In this document: piece after piece, positions 16,945-25,555 of the stretch | How the letters are laid out: each line of letters starts with the position of its first letter | Position numbering within the stretch: the stretch's first letter is position 1 | Origin: Rhodocyclaceae bacterium | GTDB taxonomy: Bacteria > Pseudomonadota > Gammaproteobacteria > Burkholderiales > Rhodocyclaceae | Reading direction: 5' to 3' | Length of the DNA: 64,000 nucleotides | NCBI GenBank assembly: GCA_018883265.1 | Contig: VEQK01000003.1 | Span: 25,716-89,715 of the forward strand | Position numbers and translations under genes: made by a program | The notes under the pieces: generated by a model | The model's input: only the letters and a program-made list of their open reading frames with translations | Told to the model about the DNA's origin: nothing | Database searches by the model: none

Positions 16945-17919
16945 TCAACCACCCAGCGCTGACAGATTTTTCGTGGCGCCGGATTTGTGAAAGTGGAGAA
17001 GATGCGTTGCAGATTTCTGCTGGAGCAGAGATGTGATGGTGTGTTGCAGCTCGGGGATTTGATCCGGTGATTGCAGCAGTGATCTGAGATTGTGGCCGCT
17101 TTCGCCAAACAGACATAGTCGCAGATCGCCCCGGGCCGTGACCCGCAGGCGGTTGCAGCTGGTGCAGAAATCTTTTGCGTAAGGTGCAATGATCCCGATC
17201 TTCCCGGCATGGTTAGGATGCGAGAAAACCTGGGCCGGTCCGGCGCCCGGAGCTCGCGGCATTGGCGACCAGCCTAGAGATTGCAAAGCATCGATAACGA
17301 CATTTGCGCTGAGATGGTGTTTCTTGAAATAGGCCTGGTTATCGCCGGTCTCCATGAGTTCAATAAAGCGTAGCGAGATGTTGCGATTGCGGACAAAGGC
17401 CAGAAAATCGCCGAGCTCATGATCATTGAGCCCCTTCAGGAGAACGGTGTTGATTTTGATGTCGTTGAAACCGGCGCGCTCTGCAGCGTCGATACCGGCA
17501 AGCACACGGGGAAGGTGGTCCATACCCGTGATGCGATGGAAGTTGGCCCGGTTCAGTGAGTCGATGCTGACGTTGATAGCGTCTATCCCGGCATCACGCC
17601 AGAGCTGCGCTTGCTTTTCAAGCTGGTACCCATTGGTCGTTGTGGCGACTTTACGTATGCCCGGTATGGCTGAAATCGTTGCGGCGATCCGGGAAAAATC
17701 CTTACGCACGGTAGGTTCGCCGCCGGTCAGACGAACTTTCCACAAGCCGAGGCCGGCAAAACCTGTGACCAGATTCCGAATTTCATCCGGCGTCAGGAAT
17801 TGTCTGGGCGCTTCTTCAACGTACCCATTAGGCAGGCAGTAGCTGCAGCGGTAATTGCAGACGTCCGTGATGGAAAGTCGCAAATACTGGAAAGAGCGGC
17901 CGTTGGGGTCGAGGAACAT
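16945..17919 (-). CDS. moaA: GTP 3',8-cyclase MoaA (radical SAM)
   Basis: A 324-residue enzyme starting molybdopterin synthesis from GTP. The N-terminal radical-SAM cluster motif is CNYRCSYC, followed by RLTGGEPTVRKD. The C-terminal second 4Fe-4S cluster is represented by CTSCNRLRVTARGDLRLCL. The protein ends in Gly-Gly, the conserved tail needed for MoaA activity. It stands in operon order moaA-moaC/B-moeA downstream of the sox genes. Confidence 0.96.
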   Translation of the reverse strand: MFLDPNGRSFQYLRLSITDVCNYRCSYCLPNGYVEEAPRQFLTPDEIRNLVTGFAGLGLWKVRLTGGEPTVRKDFSRIAATISAIPGIRKVATTTNGYQLEKQAQLWRDAGIDAINVSIDSLNRANFHRITGMDHLPRVLAGIDAAERAGFNDIKINTVLLKGLNDHELGDFLAFVRNRNISLRFIELMETGDNQAYFKKHHLSANVVIDALQSLGWSPMPRAPGAGPAQVFSHPNHAGKIGIIAPYAKDFCTSCNRLRVTARGDLRLCLFGESGHNLRSLLQSPDQIPELQHTITSLLQQKSATHLLHFHKSGATKNLSALGG

Positions 17920-17957
17920 GGTGGGTCGGCGTTATCAGGCGCGAAACTGAGGCAGGT

Positions 17958-18806
17958 CTAGACGCCCGGCATACCGTGCTTGCGGAACCAGGCCAAGCCG
18001 AGTGCCCAGGCTTTATCGGCGGCAGCCTTGTTGTAGTTGGCGCGGTAGTCCGCATTAAAGGCATGGCCGACCCCGGGCAGAACAACAATCTCGGAGCCGC
18101 TGCTGGATTTTTTGAGTTCTGCCTGCATCCGGGCAACGGACTCCAGGCTGATGCCGGTATCTTTTTCTGCATAGAGACCCAGCACGGGCACTTTAAGCTC
18201 GGAGCCGAAATCAACGGGGTCGAGCGGGCGCTCATCTGAGACCATGCCCTCGACGCGGCCGTAGTAGGCCAAACCGGCAGTCAGCTTGGGATTATGGTAC
18301 GCATACTCCCAGACAGCACGGCCACCCCAGCAATAGCCCACGGCACCGGCCAGCGTCTTATGACCATTTAGCTGTTTACGGGCATAGGTCAGGGTGGCAT
18401 CCAGATCCTGGTTGACCTGTTCATCCGAAACCCTGGAGATGATGTTCTGAAAGATCTGGTTCACATCGGTATAGCCTGCGGTGTTACCGTGGCGCACAAA
18501 GAGCTCGGGCGCAACAGCAACATAACCGGCATGGGCGTAACGGCGGCAGACATCCTGAATGTGTTCATGCACACCAAAAGCTTCGTGAATGACCAGAATA
18601 ACGGGGTAACGTCCCGGCTTGGCCGGCCGGGCGAAATAGGCGGGAATCTTGCCGTCGCGAACCGGGATTTCGACCTGGCCCGTGGTCAGACCATTGCTGC
18701 CGGTGCGAACGATGTTATCGGCAACCGGGTCGGCCGCCAGCGCATAGCCTGTTGAAAGCATGCCGAGAAGAAAGGTGCGCCGGGTCAGGCGAGACTTCTT
18801 TTCCAT
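17958..18806 (-). CDS. Tat-exported dienelactone hydrolase family protein
   Basis: A 282-residue alpha/beta hydrolase. It begins with a twin-arginine signal (SRLTRRTFLLG, hydrophobic stretch, cleavage near ALAA-D), so it should be periplasmic. The catalytic triad of the DLH family is visible: Cys in GYCWGG, Asp in YAEKDTGI and His in GVGHAFNADY. The substrate is unknown. It sits ten bases after the YeeE-like gene inside the sox operon, so a role in handling a sulfur intermediate is conceivable but is inference only. Confidence 0.88.
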   Translation of the reverse strand: MEKKSRLTRRTFLLGMLSTGYALAADPVADNIVRTGSNGLTTGQVEIPVRDGKIPAYFARPAKPGRYPVILVIHEAFGVHEHIQDVCRRYAHAGYVAVAPELFVRHGNTAGYTDVNQIFQNIISRVSDEQVNQDLDATLTYARKQLNGHKTLAGAVGYCWGGRAVWEYAYHNPKLTAGLAYYGRVEGMVSDERPLDPVDFGSELKVPVLGLYAEKDTGISLESVARMQAELKKSSSGSEIVVLPGVGHAFNADYRANYNKAAADKAWALGLAWFRKHGMPGV

Positions 18807-18816
18807 GGACTCATCC

Positions 18817-19881
18817 TCAGTTGATGGGGGTCTTGAAGAGCCAGCGATCGACGATCAGATCCGTCAGCACCGCGCCGATCCAGATTGACCAGAGCGTCAG
18901 CCAGGCAGTAATGGCAAAAACCGATGCGCCAGAAACCCCGGCGCCGATGGCACAACCCCCTGCCAGAATCGCGCCAAAGCCCATGAAGCAACCACCAATC
19001 ATGTAGCGGATCATGGTGCGCGGTTCGTGAAATCCTTCAAGCTTGAACGTGCGACTGCTGATGGCGGCAGTCATGGCACCCAGAAGCACCCCCGGAATCA
19101 GGCCCAGATCAAAAGACAGGGCGCCACCGGGGGGGCTCATGAAGTACATAAGCGTATCCGAGGTCGGTGAGGCAAAACTCAGCGAGTGGACAGGAATGAC
19201 TTCAAAGGAGTTGCTGGCGACACCAAAATTGAACCACCAGGCGGCGGCGATCATGGTGCCGACGATGCAGCCAAGAATGACGGTATAGGCACTCACGGCA
19301 TGTTTACGCACCATGTAGATGCCAAGTGCGAGCCAGGCAAAGCTGAAGAGCAGGGCGCCCTCGTGGCCCATACCGGTCAGGCCGATCAGATTGCGGGATG
19401 GCCCATCGATGGTCCACCAGCTGCCGATCTCATTGCGAAGCGGCGACAGCAACCCTTCCAGTGAGGCTTGTGCTGCAACAGCAAAGACGAGCCCCGTCAT
19501 CAGGGCGCGCAAATTGCCACTGCCGGAAAGCACCAAGATACGCCCGGAACAGGCGCGGCTCAGCGCCATGCCGATGCCAAAGATCAAACCACCGATAATG
19601 GCACCGGAAAGCGAACCACGATTGTTGAACTGGCGTAGTCCGGCGGTTTCGAAATATCCACCTAGTGCCAGGAGTTGGGTGCCAATCAGGGCAATTGAAA
19701 ATGTCACGAGCCAGATGGCCAGCCGGTCAGCCGGTTTGCCATGAGCAACTTCCATGGTGGCGGCACGGAGGCAGAAACGTGACTGTTGTGCCGCAAAGCC
19801 AAAAATGAAGCCGATGGTCAGGCCACCCAACAGCAACACATACTCTTCGCCGAATTGGGTCAACAATGCTTCGAAATTCAT
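18817..19881 (-). CDS. YeeE/YedE (TsuA-like) sulfur-compound membrane transporter
   Basis: A 354-residue integral membrane protein with about nine to ten helices. It has the conserved Cys-bearing motifs of YeeE/YedE proteins: QQSRFCLRAA, GMALSRACSGR and GAILAGGCAIGAGVSG. A characterised member transports thiosulfate through a relay of such cysteines. It overlaps the DsrE-like gene by four bases and lies directly downstream of soxB, so transport of thiosulfate or another sulfur species is likely. Confidence 0.88.
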   Translation of the reverse strand: MNFEALLTQFGEEYVLLLGGLTIGFIFGFAAQQSRFCLRAATMEVAHGKPADRLAIWLVTFSIALIGTQLLALGGYFETAGLRQFNNRGSLSGAIIGGLIFGIGMALSRACSGRILVLSGSGNLRALMTGLVFAVAAQASLEGLLSPLRNEIGSWWTIDGPSRNLIGLTGMGHEGALLFSFAWLALGIYMVRKHAVSAYTVILGCIVGTMIAAAWWFNFGVASNSFEVIPVHSLSFASPTSDTLMYFMSPPGGALSFDLGLIPGVLLGAMTAAISSRTFKLEGFHEPRTMIRYMIGGCFMGFGAILAGGCAIGAGVSGASVFAITAWLTLWSIWIGAVLTDLIVDRWLFKTPIN

Positions 19882-20312
19882 GGCTTGATGTAGGCGTATC
19901 GTTTCTGGTTCTGCAGCTCGGTAATGCGGACCACGCCCGACTTAGTGAATGTCGCTTCAAGGACGAACTTGGACTTGTCGATATTCTTTTTTTCAATCGT
20001 CAGCTCACACACCTCGAAATTGACGCCTCGGGTTTTTAGATCCGAGATGAGTGATGCGTATTCCAGATTGTTTTTGGTATCGCTTGCGCCATCCATCAGA
20101 AACTCGACACCATCGCCGAGCGCCACAACCGTGATCTGCGTCTTCGGTGCAACATCCAGATGGTTTCTGAGGCTGCGCAGCGTGCGCGTCGCCTGCAAGG
20201 CGCTGTCATCTATGTGGTAGACAACCTTGTCGGCAGCCAGCGCCAGAGACGTGAGCGAAGCCATGATCAGGGCAACAGCCAGCTGTCTGGCCCGGGTGAG
20301 CGTAAAAGACAT
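19878..20312 (-). CDS. Secreted DsrE-family protein
   Basis: A 144-residue protein with a Sec signal peptide (ending near ALAA-D) and a DsrE/F-like alpha-beta fold. A single conserved Cys lies in NFEVCELTI at the position used for persulfide carriage in sulfurtransferases of this group. It is co-transcribed with soxB (18-bp gap) and coupled to yeeE. It may carry or sense sulfane sulfur in the periplasm. Confidence 0.8.
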   Translation of the reverse strand: MSFTLTRARQLAVALIMASLTSLALAADKVVYHIDDSALQATRTLRSLRNHLDVAPKTQITVVALGDGVEFLMDGASDTKNNLEYASLISDLKTRGVNFEVCELTIEKKNIDKSKFVLEATFTKSGVVRITELQNQKRYAYIKP

Positions 20313-20330
20313 AGGAGGTTCTCCGGAAAA

Positions 20331-22064
20331 TCAGAACTTATTATAGTCCTCGACCCCGGGATTGCCGGCAATACCCTTAAGCTGTGGCTGGTTAATCTGG
20401 ACAGGCTTGATGATCTTCTTGTTGCGGAGGTTACGGGCAACGACATCCCAGATCGGTTCGCCGGCCATACCGCGTGATTCTTCTGCGACAGGCGCCCAGC
20501 CGGCGACCTTGTATTTTCTGCCGGCATCAATCAGCTTGCCGTTCAGTCGCATATTGGTGATGCGCTTGCCGGCCTTGGCGGTCGGATCGCAGGTGTACTG
20601 CATGCCGCCAACGCGCACCATATCGCCGCCCTGCTGGTAATACGGATCCGGGTTGAAGAGGTTGTCACAGACGTCCTCCATGATTTCCTTGATCTGTGCC
20701 CCGGTCAGATTCGATACCGTGACGTAGGGGTAGGTAATGGCGGTCTGATCGAGCACGTTTTCCATGGTGACGGATTCACCGGGGAGCACGGTCGTTCCCC
20801 AGCGGAAGCCGGGGGAGAAGGCCATCTCGGCGTTCTTCTCCTGCATCAGTGCGTTGAGGATAAGTTGGTCAAAGCTGCCGTTGAAATTGCCGCGGCGGTA
20901 GAGTAGGCCTTCGGAAACCGCCAGCTTTTCATCCAGCTTCTCGATGTACGGCGCGCGCACCTTTTTGATGAGCGCATCCATCGCCGGATCTGCTGGGAGC
21001 AGATTGGAGAAGATCGGCATCAGGCGATAGCGGTAGTCGGCGATGCGGCCGTCGCGAACGTCCAGGTCCAGAACACCCAGGTACTTGCCGTTGGATCCGG
21101 CGTTCATGACCAGGGTCTTGCCGCCGGGATTATCGACCAGAGTTGGCTTGGGCACACCGTCGTGGGTGTGACCGCCAAAGATGGCGTCAATGCCGCGGAC
21201 GCGGGAGGCCATCTTGAGATCTACGTCCATGCCGTTGTGCGAAATCACTACAACGACCTTGGCGCCCTTGCCACGGGCTTCGTCGACCATGGCCTGCATG
21301 TTTTCTTCCTGGATGCCGAAGGTCCAGTCGGGGACGAAATAACGCGGGTTGGCAATCGGGGTATACGGAAAGGCCTGGCCAATCACGGCGACCTTGGTGC
21401 CGTTAACGTCACGGATCACATAGGGTTTGAAAACCTGGTCACCGAAATCGGCAGTCTTGATATTCTGGGCGACGATATCGATGTGGCCGACGAAATCCTT
21501 GTTAGAAATTTCCATGACCCGATCCGCGCCATAGGTACATTCCCAGTGCAGCGTCATGATGTCGACACCGAGTAGCTTGGCGGCGTCCACCATATCCTGG
21601 GCGTCGGTCCACAGCGATGTACCAGAGCCTTGCCAGGTATCGCCGCCATCAAGGAGCAGGGCGCCCGGACGATTGGCGCGAATTTTTTTAACCAGGGTGG
21701 CAAGGTGTGCAAAGCCGCCTACCTTGCCATAAACCTTAGCCAGTTTCTCGAAATCCAGATACGTGAAGGCATGGGCATCCAGCGTATTGGCTTTGAAGTT
21801 GAAATGGCTGAGCAAATGATCACCGACCAGATGTGGAACCTGACCGCGCATGCTGCCGATACCGAGATTGACATTCGGTTCACGGAAATAGATCGGGTTC
21901 AACTGGGCATGGCAGTCGGTAATGTGCAGAAAAGACACATTGCCGAAGGCCGGCGCCTCGTAATAGCTGGCCGCAGCACTCTGGGCCTGGGCTTCACGGG
22001 TTGGCAGTGCCATGCCCGATGCAGCGGCTGCAGCCAGCAGCTGCAGGAAAGAACGACGATCCAT
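20331..22064 (-). CDS. soxB: Thiosulfohydrolase SoxB
   Basis: A 577-residue periplasmic dimanganese enzyme of the 5'-nucleotidase superfamily that hydrolyses sulfate from the SoxYZ-bound S-thiocysteine intermediate. It has an N-terminal export signal with Tat-like DRRSFLQLL. Metal-site motifs are HITDCHAQ (Asp50, His52), LLDGGDTWQGSG (Asp142), SHNGMD and GGHTHDG. A SoxB-typical stretch RRGNFNGSFDQLILNAL follows in the C-terminal domain. It is preceded by soxX (30-bp gap). Confidence 0.97.
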   Translation of the reverse strand: MDRRSFLQLLAAAAASGMALPTREAQAQSAAASYYEAPAFGNVSFLHITDCHAQLNPIYFREPNVNLGIGSMRGQVPHLVGDHLLSHFNFKANTLDAHAFTYLDFEKLAKVYGKVGGFAHLATLVKKIRANRPGALLLDGGDTWQGSGTSLWTDAQDMVDAAKLLGVDIMTLHWECTYGADRVMEISNKDFVGHIDIVAQNIKTADFGDQVFKPYVIRDVNGTKVAVIGQAFPYTPIANPRYFVPDWTFGIQEENMQAMVDEARGKGAKVVVVISHNGMDVDLKMASRVRGIDAIFGGHTHDGVPKPTLVDNPGGKTLVMNAGSNGKYLGVLDLDVRDGRIADYRYRLMPIFSNLLPADPAMDALIKKVRAPYIEKLDEKLAVSEGLLYRRGNFNGSFDQLILNALMQEKNAEMAFSPGFRWGTTVLPGESVTMENVLDQTAITYPYVTVSNLTGAQIKEIMEDVCDNLFNPDPYYQQGGDMVRVGGMQYTCDPTAKAGKRITNMRLNGKLIDAGRKYKVAGWAPVAEESRGMAGEPIWDVVARNLRNKKIIKPVQINQPQLKGIAGNPGVEDYNKF

Positions 22065-22094
22065 GAGGGTGATCTCCGCGTTTCTGGATTGAGA

Positions 22095-22763
22095 TTACTT
22101 GTTGACCGGAGATTCCGGATCCAGCAGCAGCGCAACAAGATCCCGGATCTGGGCTTCGGTCAGGATGCCCATAGAACCGGCACGTGGCATCAGCGAGCAG
22201 AGATTGGTGGCCTTGGCGTTATATATTTTGCCCCAGGTGTATTTCACAATCTCTTCCGAGTTGCCACGGAGCTTGCCGTAGTTATACAGGCTGGGTCCGA
22301 TCGTGCCATAAGACAGCTCCTCTTTGGTAATCTGGTGGCAGTTGTAGCAGTTGCCCCCATTGGCTTCACCCGCCTTGTCGGACCAAGTCAGGCCCTTGCC
22401 GCTCTGGGCAATCTTCTCGCCATTCTTCCAGTCACCCATCATCTTGCCGTCAGCCGGATATTTGATGCTTGCTTCATTTTCCGCCCGTAGCTTTTCGCGC
22501 AGCGCCGCATTCTTTTCACTCTGCGCCGCGACCGGATTCGAACAAAGCTTCTGGGTAGGGTCCTGCTTCAGACGGTCTATGTTGGCGATCCCCTTGGTCT
22601 GGTAACCGCTTTGCATCATGGCGTCAAAATTGGCATCGCCGGCACCCGGGCCCCAGGAGCCATCTTTGGGGAGGGCCGGCGGCGCTGCAAAAGCGGCGCC
22701 AGAAACCATCGTTGCCGTGGCCAGGGAGAGAGCGACGGTTGTCTTCTTGTTGAAAGTCATCAT
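22095..22763 (-). CDS. soxX: SoxX, monohaem cytochrome c subunit of SoxAX
   Basis: A 222-residue secreted cytochrome that, with SoxA, oxidatively links thiosulfate to the SoxY cysteine. The start at 22763 has AGGAG six bases upstream; a much longer in-frame ORF overlaps soxA and is rejected. A Sec signal ends near AFAA-P. The single haem motif is NCYNCH (Cys139, Cys142, His143), with a Met ligand in LMPRAGSMGILT. The ~110 residues between signal and haem form the extended N-terminal region typical of long SoxX proteins. Confidence 0.95.
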   Translation of the reverse strand: MMTFNKKTTVALSLATATMVSGAAFAAPPALPKDGSWGPGAGDANFDAMMQSGYQTKGIANIDRLKQDPTQKLCSNPVAAQSEKNAALREKLRAENEASIKYPADGKMMGDWKNGEKIAQSGKGLTWSDKAGEANGGNCYNCHQITKEELSYGTIGPSLYNYGKLRGNSEEIVKYTWGKIYNAKATNLCSLMPRAGSMGILTEAQIRDLVALLLDPESPVNK

Positions 22764-22773
22764 CTCGGTCTCC

Positions 22774-23583
22774 TTAGCGCTTGATACCGGGGGTTTGCAT
22801 CGGGTAGCCATTCGAATTGCCTGCCATGAACGACGAAATCGCCACGGTGACGTCCGAGGCATAGATCGGCTCGGGGAAGCGCTGCTGGCGGAAGCAGTCA
22901 TTGATTCGCCACTGCATGCTCCACATCTGGCCTGAGCTCACGCGATAGGCGGGCCAGGTCGTCCAACCCTTGGCAGCGCCCTCGGCGCTGGGGATGTAAG
23001 GCAGATCCTGCAGGCGGATCCGCTTGCCTTCCTGACCGTGGCAGGTGGCACAGGCAAAGTCATACGGGCCAGCCTGATAGTAGAAGAGGCGACGGCCCAT
23101 ATCGTACATCTCTTTTTCTTTTGGGTGCGACATCGATACCTTGACCTTCATACCCTTCGACTCGGAGGACACGTAGGCCGACAAGGCCACCAGATCCGCT
23201 TTCTTGGGCGACGTGAAAGAAGCCTTCACGATCTCGCTGGTATCCACGCCCTGCAACTTTTCCATGCAGGTGAGCAGGCGGGACTCCAGATCCTGGACCT
23301 TGTTGGTGTCCTTGAAGTAGCGGGGGAGCTGGGCATAGGCACCCTTGACCTTGCCGGCGCCCAGGCCCAGATCACATTTTTCCAGAGAGGCGTTCTTGGG
23401 ACCGGCCTTCTTCTTCCAGATTTCGGCGCCCGAATCGACGTACAGGTCGGCGGGGTTGCCGTCCTGTAACGCTTCACGATAAGCCTCAATACCGGCGGTC
23501 GTGCTGTCTTGTTGTGCCAGGGCACTGGCAGCAAAGACAGACGCTGCGGCAAGCAGCGTGGCCTTCATATGCTTGGGTTGCAT
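22774..23583 (-). CDS. soxA: SoxA, L-cysteine S-thiosulfotransferase subunit, single-haem type
   Basis: A 269-residue catalytic subunit of SoxAX in the periplasm. The start at 23583 follows AGGGG and opens a signal peptide (cleavage near ALA-Q). The active-site haem motif is CATCH (178-182) and the catalytic persulfidable Cys lies in RINDCFRQQRFPEP (Cys230). Only one CXXCH exists. At the place of the first haem of dihaem SoxA are Cys70 and Cys106, which presumably form a disulfide as in monohaem SoxA. It is ten bases upstream of soxX. Confidence 0.96.
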   Translation of the reverse strand: MQPKHMKATLLAAASVFAASALAQQDSTTAGIEAYREALQDGNPADLYVDSGAEIWKKKAGPKNASLEKCDLGLGAGKVKGAYAQLPRYFKDTNKVQDLESRLLTCMEKLQGVDTSEIVKASFTSPKKADLVALSAYVSSESKGMKVKVSMSHPKEKEMYDMGRRLFYYQAGPYDFACATCHGQEGKRIRLQDLPYIPSAEGAAKGWTTWPAYRVSSGQMWSMQWRINDCFRQQRFPEPIYASDVTVAISSFMAGNSNGYPMQTPGIKR

Positions 23584-23641
23584 GATTTGTCCCCTCGTTG
23601 TTTTTTGTGATCCGGGTATGCGGTCGAGTTGATAACGCGGC

Positions 23642-23953
23642 TTACGAAATGGTTGCTTCGTCCGACCGTTTGTCACCCTTGTTGTCGGTCCAGCTGCAGA
23701 CAACCTTGTCGCCGGCCTTGCCACCCTTGACCTTGAAAGCCAGATACGGGTTCTTCGAGACCGAGGGGCCCCATTCGGCGGTCAGCACAGTCTTGCCGGC
23801 CAGCTCAACCTTGACTTCATTGATAAACCAGGCAGGAATCACGGCGCCGGACGAATCCTTGCGCTGACCGGTTTCCATTTCGTGGTTCATCAGTACCTTG
23901 ATTTCAGTCACGCCATCTTTGCTCGCGGCGCGGATCTTCATCGGATTTGCCAT
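23642..23953 (-). CDS. soxZ: SoxZ, sulfur-carrier complex subunit
   Basis: A 103-residue partner of SoxY. The beta-sandwich fold family is recognisable from MKIRAASKDGVTEIKVLMNHEMETGQ, then IPAWFINEV and FKVKGGKAGD. It has no signal peptide and is thought to be exported bound to the Tat-dependent SoxY. It lies between soxY and soxA in the usual order. Confidence 0.96.
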   Translation of the reverse strand: MANPMKIRAASKDGVTEIKVLMNHEMETGQRKDSSGAVIPAWFINEVKVELAGKTVLTAEWGPSVSKNPYLAFKVKGGKAGDKVVCSWTDNKGDKRSDEATIS

Positions 23954-24000
23954 GTCTAATCTCCAGTAATTTTAAGTGTTCGGAATGGGTCGCGGGACGT

Positions 24001-24471
24001 TTAGCCGCCGCAGCCGCCGAGCGTGACCTTGATTTCCTTGGTGGCGGTGAAGTACTTGCCACCGGCCTTGACGAGTACCGTCACGTTCGAGGTCTGACCC
24101 ATCTTGATACGGGTCGTCACTTCCGGCAGGGTGTCCGAGGTCAGATTGAACAGGGCGGCGAGGGCGCTCGGGTTCTTTTCAACCAGGATCGAGATCTGTT
24201 CGGTGTTGGCTAGTTTGCTGACGGCCTGGATCGGCACCACCGCGCCGTTTTCGGCGATATCCGATGCCATGATCTGGACATCACTGCTGTTGCTCGGCGA
24301 ACCTGCGCCCAGGGCGCTATAGACATCACTCATGGCCTTGGCTTCGAAAGCTGCTTTATTCCATGCAGCGAAGGCCATCGGCGACACGGATGCGCCAAAG
24401 GCCATCAGGCCGAAACCGCCAGCCGCTTTCAGAATCTGACGACGGTCAAAACGTTGGGTGTTGCTGTTCAT
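24001..24471 (-). CDS. soxY: SoxY, sulfur-carrier protein with C-terminal GGCGG arm
   Basis: A 156-residue periplasmic carrier. The N-terminus is a Tat signal (FDRRQILKAAGG) and the protein ends exactly in LGGCGG, where the Cys carries the sulfur intermediates through the Sox cycle. Internal features such as IPIQAVSKLA-like and TTRIKMGQTS agree with the family. The soxY-soxZ order and spacing are standard. Confidence 0.97.
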   Translation of the reverse strand: MNSNTQRFDRRQILKAAGGFGLMAFGASVSPMAFAAWNKAAFEAKAMSDVYSALGAGSPSNSSDVQIMASDIAENGAVVPIQAVSKLANTEQISILVEKNPSALAALFNLTSDTLPEVTTRIKMGQTSNVTVLVKAGGKYFTATKEIKVTLGGCGG

Positions 24472-24505
24472 TCCAATCTCCTATGGGTTACTGCGGATAA
24501 AAAAG

Positions 24506-25555
24506 TTACTGCGTCGGCGCACCGGACAGGATCCACTTGACCAGTGTCTGTGCGTCCGAATCTTTCAGGTCTGTTTGCGCGGGCATGGGTATGGAACCCC
24601 AGACGCCGACGCCACCATTCTTGACCTTGGTGGCAAGCTTGGCAGCGGCGTCCTGGCCTTTGTACTTGTCGGCCACTTCGTTGAAACCGGGCCCGACAAT
24701 CTTCTGATTGATGCCGTGGCAGGCCAGGCAGCCCGACTTCTCAGCCAGAGCATAGTCCGGGTTATGGGCCGGTTTGGCAGAAGATCCTGCTGCAGCACCC
24801 TGGCCACGCGTCTGACCAAACGGTCGGGTCTGGGGAGCCAGCTCGCCGTGCGAGGTTTTCGCATAATCCGGCAGGGTCGAACTCACCTTGGCGGCAGGCT
24901 TGCAATTGCTCATGCACGCCGTATTCTTCGTGTCGGGCGGGGTTGCCGTGACCAGGCCGGATTTGCCGGGCCACATCGCGTGCTTAAGCGACATGCCATT
25001 GCGGTTCGGCATCAGCTTCTGCACCTCCCTGATGTTGCTGTCGCTGAGCGTGAAGTCGTCCGGAACGATCTCGGACAGATTGAGCAGATAGGCAACGACC
25101 GCATAGACCTCGTCATCGCTCAGCGTTTTGGGGGCGTTCCAGGGCATGGCGCGGTGGATGTAGTCCCACAGTGTCGATAGCGAAGCCACCTTCATCATGG
25201 TGGTGCGGCCCGGGTAGTCGGCGCGCTTGAGATTGGCGACGTTGCCGGTCTTGACATCATCCTTGGTGGTGCCGCCGACCAGCGGCGTGAAAACCGTATT
25301 GCTTTCGCCAAAGGTACCGTGACAGCTGGCACATTTGTTTTCCCAGATCACCTGGCCCTGTTCGACACTGCCCGATCCCTTGGGAAGGCCCTTGAAGTCA
25401 GGGCGAACGTCGATATCCCACGCCTGAATTTCAGCCGGTGTGGCCGCACGACCAACACCCGTGTACTTATCGGCAGCAATCGATGGGGTGGTGGTAGCAA
25501 ACGGTAGAAGTGCCAACGTAATCGCAGGCATGAACGATTTAGAGAACTTGAACAT
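24506..25555 (-). CDS. soxD: SoxD, dihaem cytochrome c subunit of sulfane dehydrogenase
   Basis: A 349-residue secreted cytochrome that takes electrons from SoxC. A Sec signal (ending near SIAA-D) is followed by two haem motifs, CASCH (75-79) and CLACH (276-280), linked by an Ala/Gly/Ser-rich segment. The WDIDVRPDFKGLPKGSGSV start and the MPWNAPKTLSDDEVYAVVAYLL helix are typical of SoxD. Its start lies inside the soxC 3' end (17-bp overlap), indicating coupled translation. Confidence 0.95.
   Translation of the reverse strand: MFKFSKSFMPAITLALLPFATTTPSIAADKYTGVGRAATPAEIQAWDIDVRPDFKGLPKGSGSVEQGQVIWENKCASCHGTFGESNTVFTPLVGGTTKDDVKTGNVANLKRADYPGRTTMMKVASLSTLWDYIHRAMPWNAPKTLSDDEVYAVVAYLLNLSEIVPDDFTLSDSNIREVQKLMPNRNGMSLKHAMWPGKSGLVTATPPDTKNTACMSNCKPAAKVSSTLPDYAKTSHGELAPQTRPFGQTRGQGAAAGSSAKPAHNPDYALAEKSGCLACHGINQKIVGPGFNEVADKYKGQDAAAKLATKVKNGGVGVWGSIPMPAQTDLKDSDAQTLVKWILSGAPTQ

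Noticed and set aside
21630..22490. 286-codon plus-strand open frame
   Set aside because: Antisense to soxB and soxX, both with clear motifs; compositionally a shadow of GC-rich codon use.
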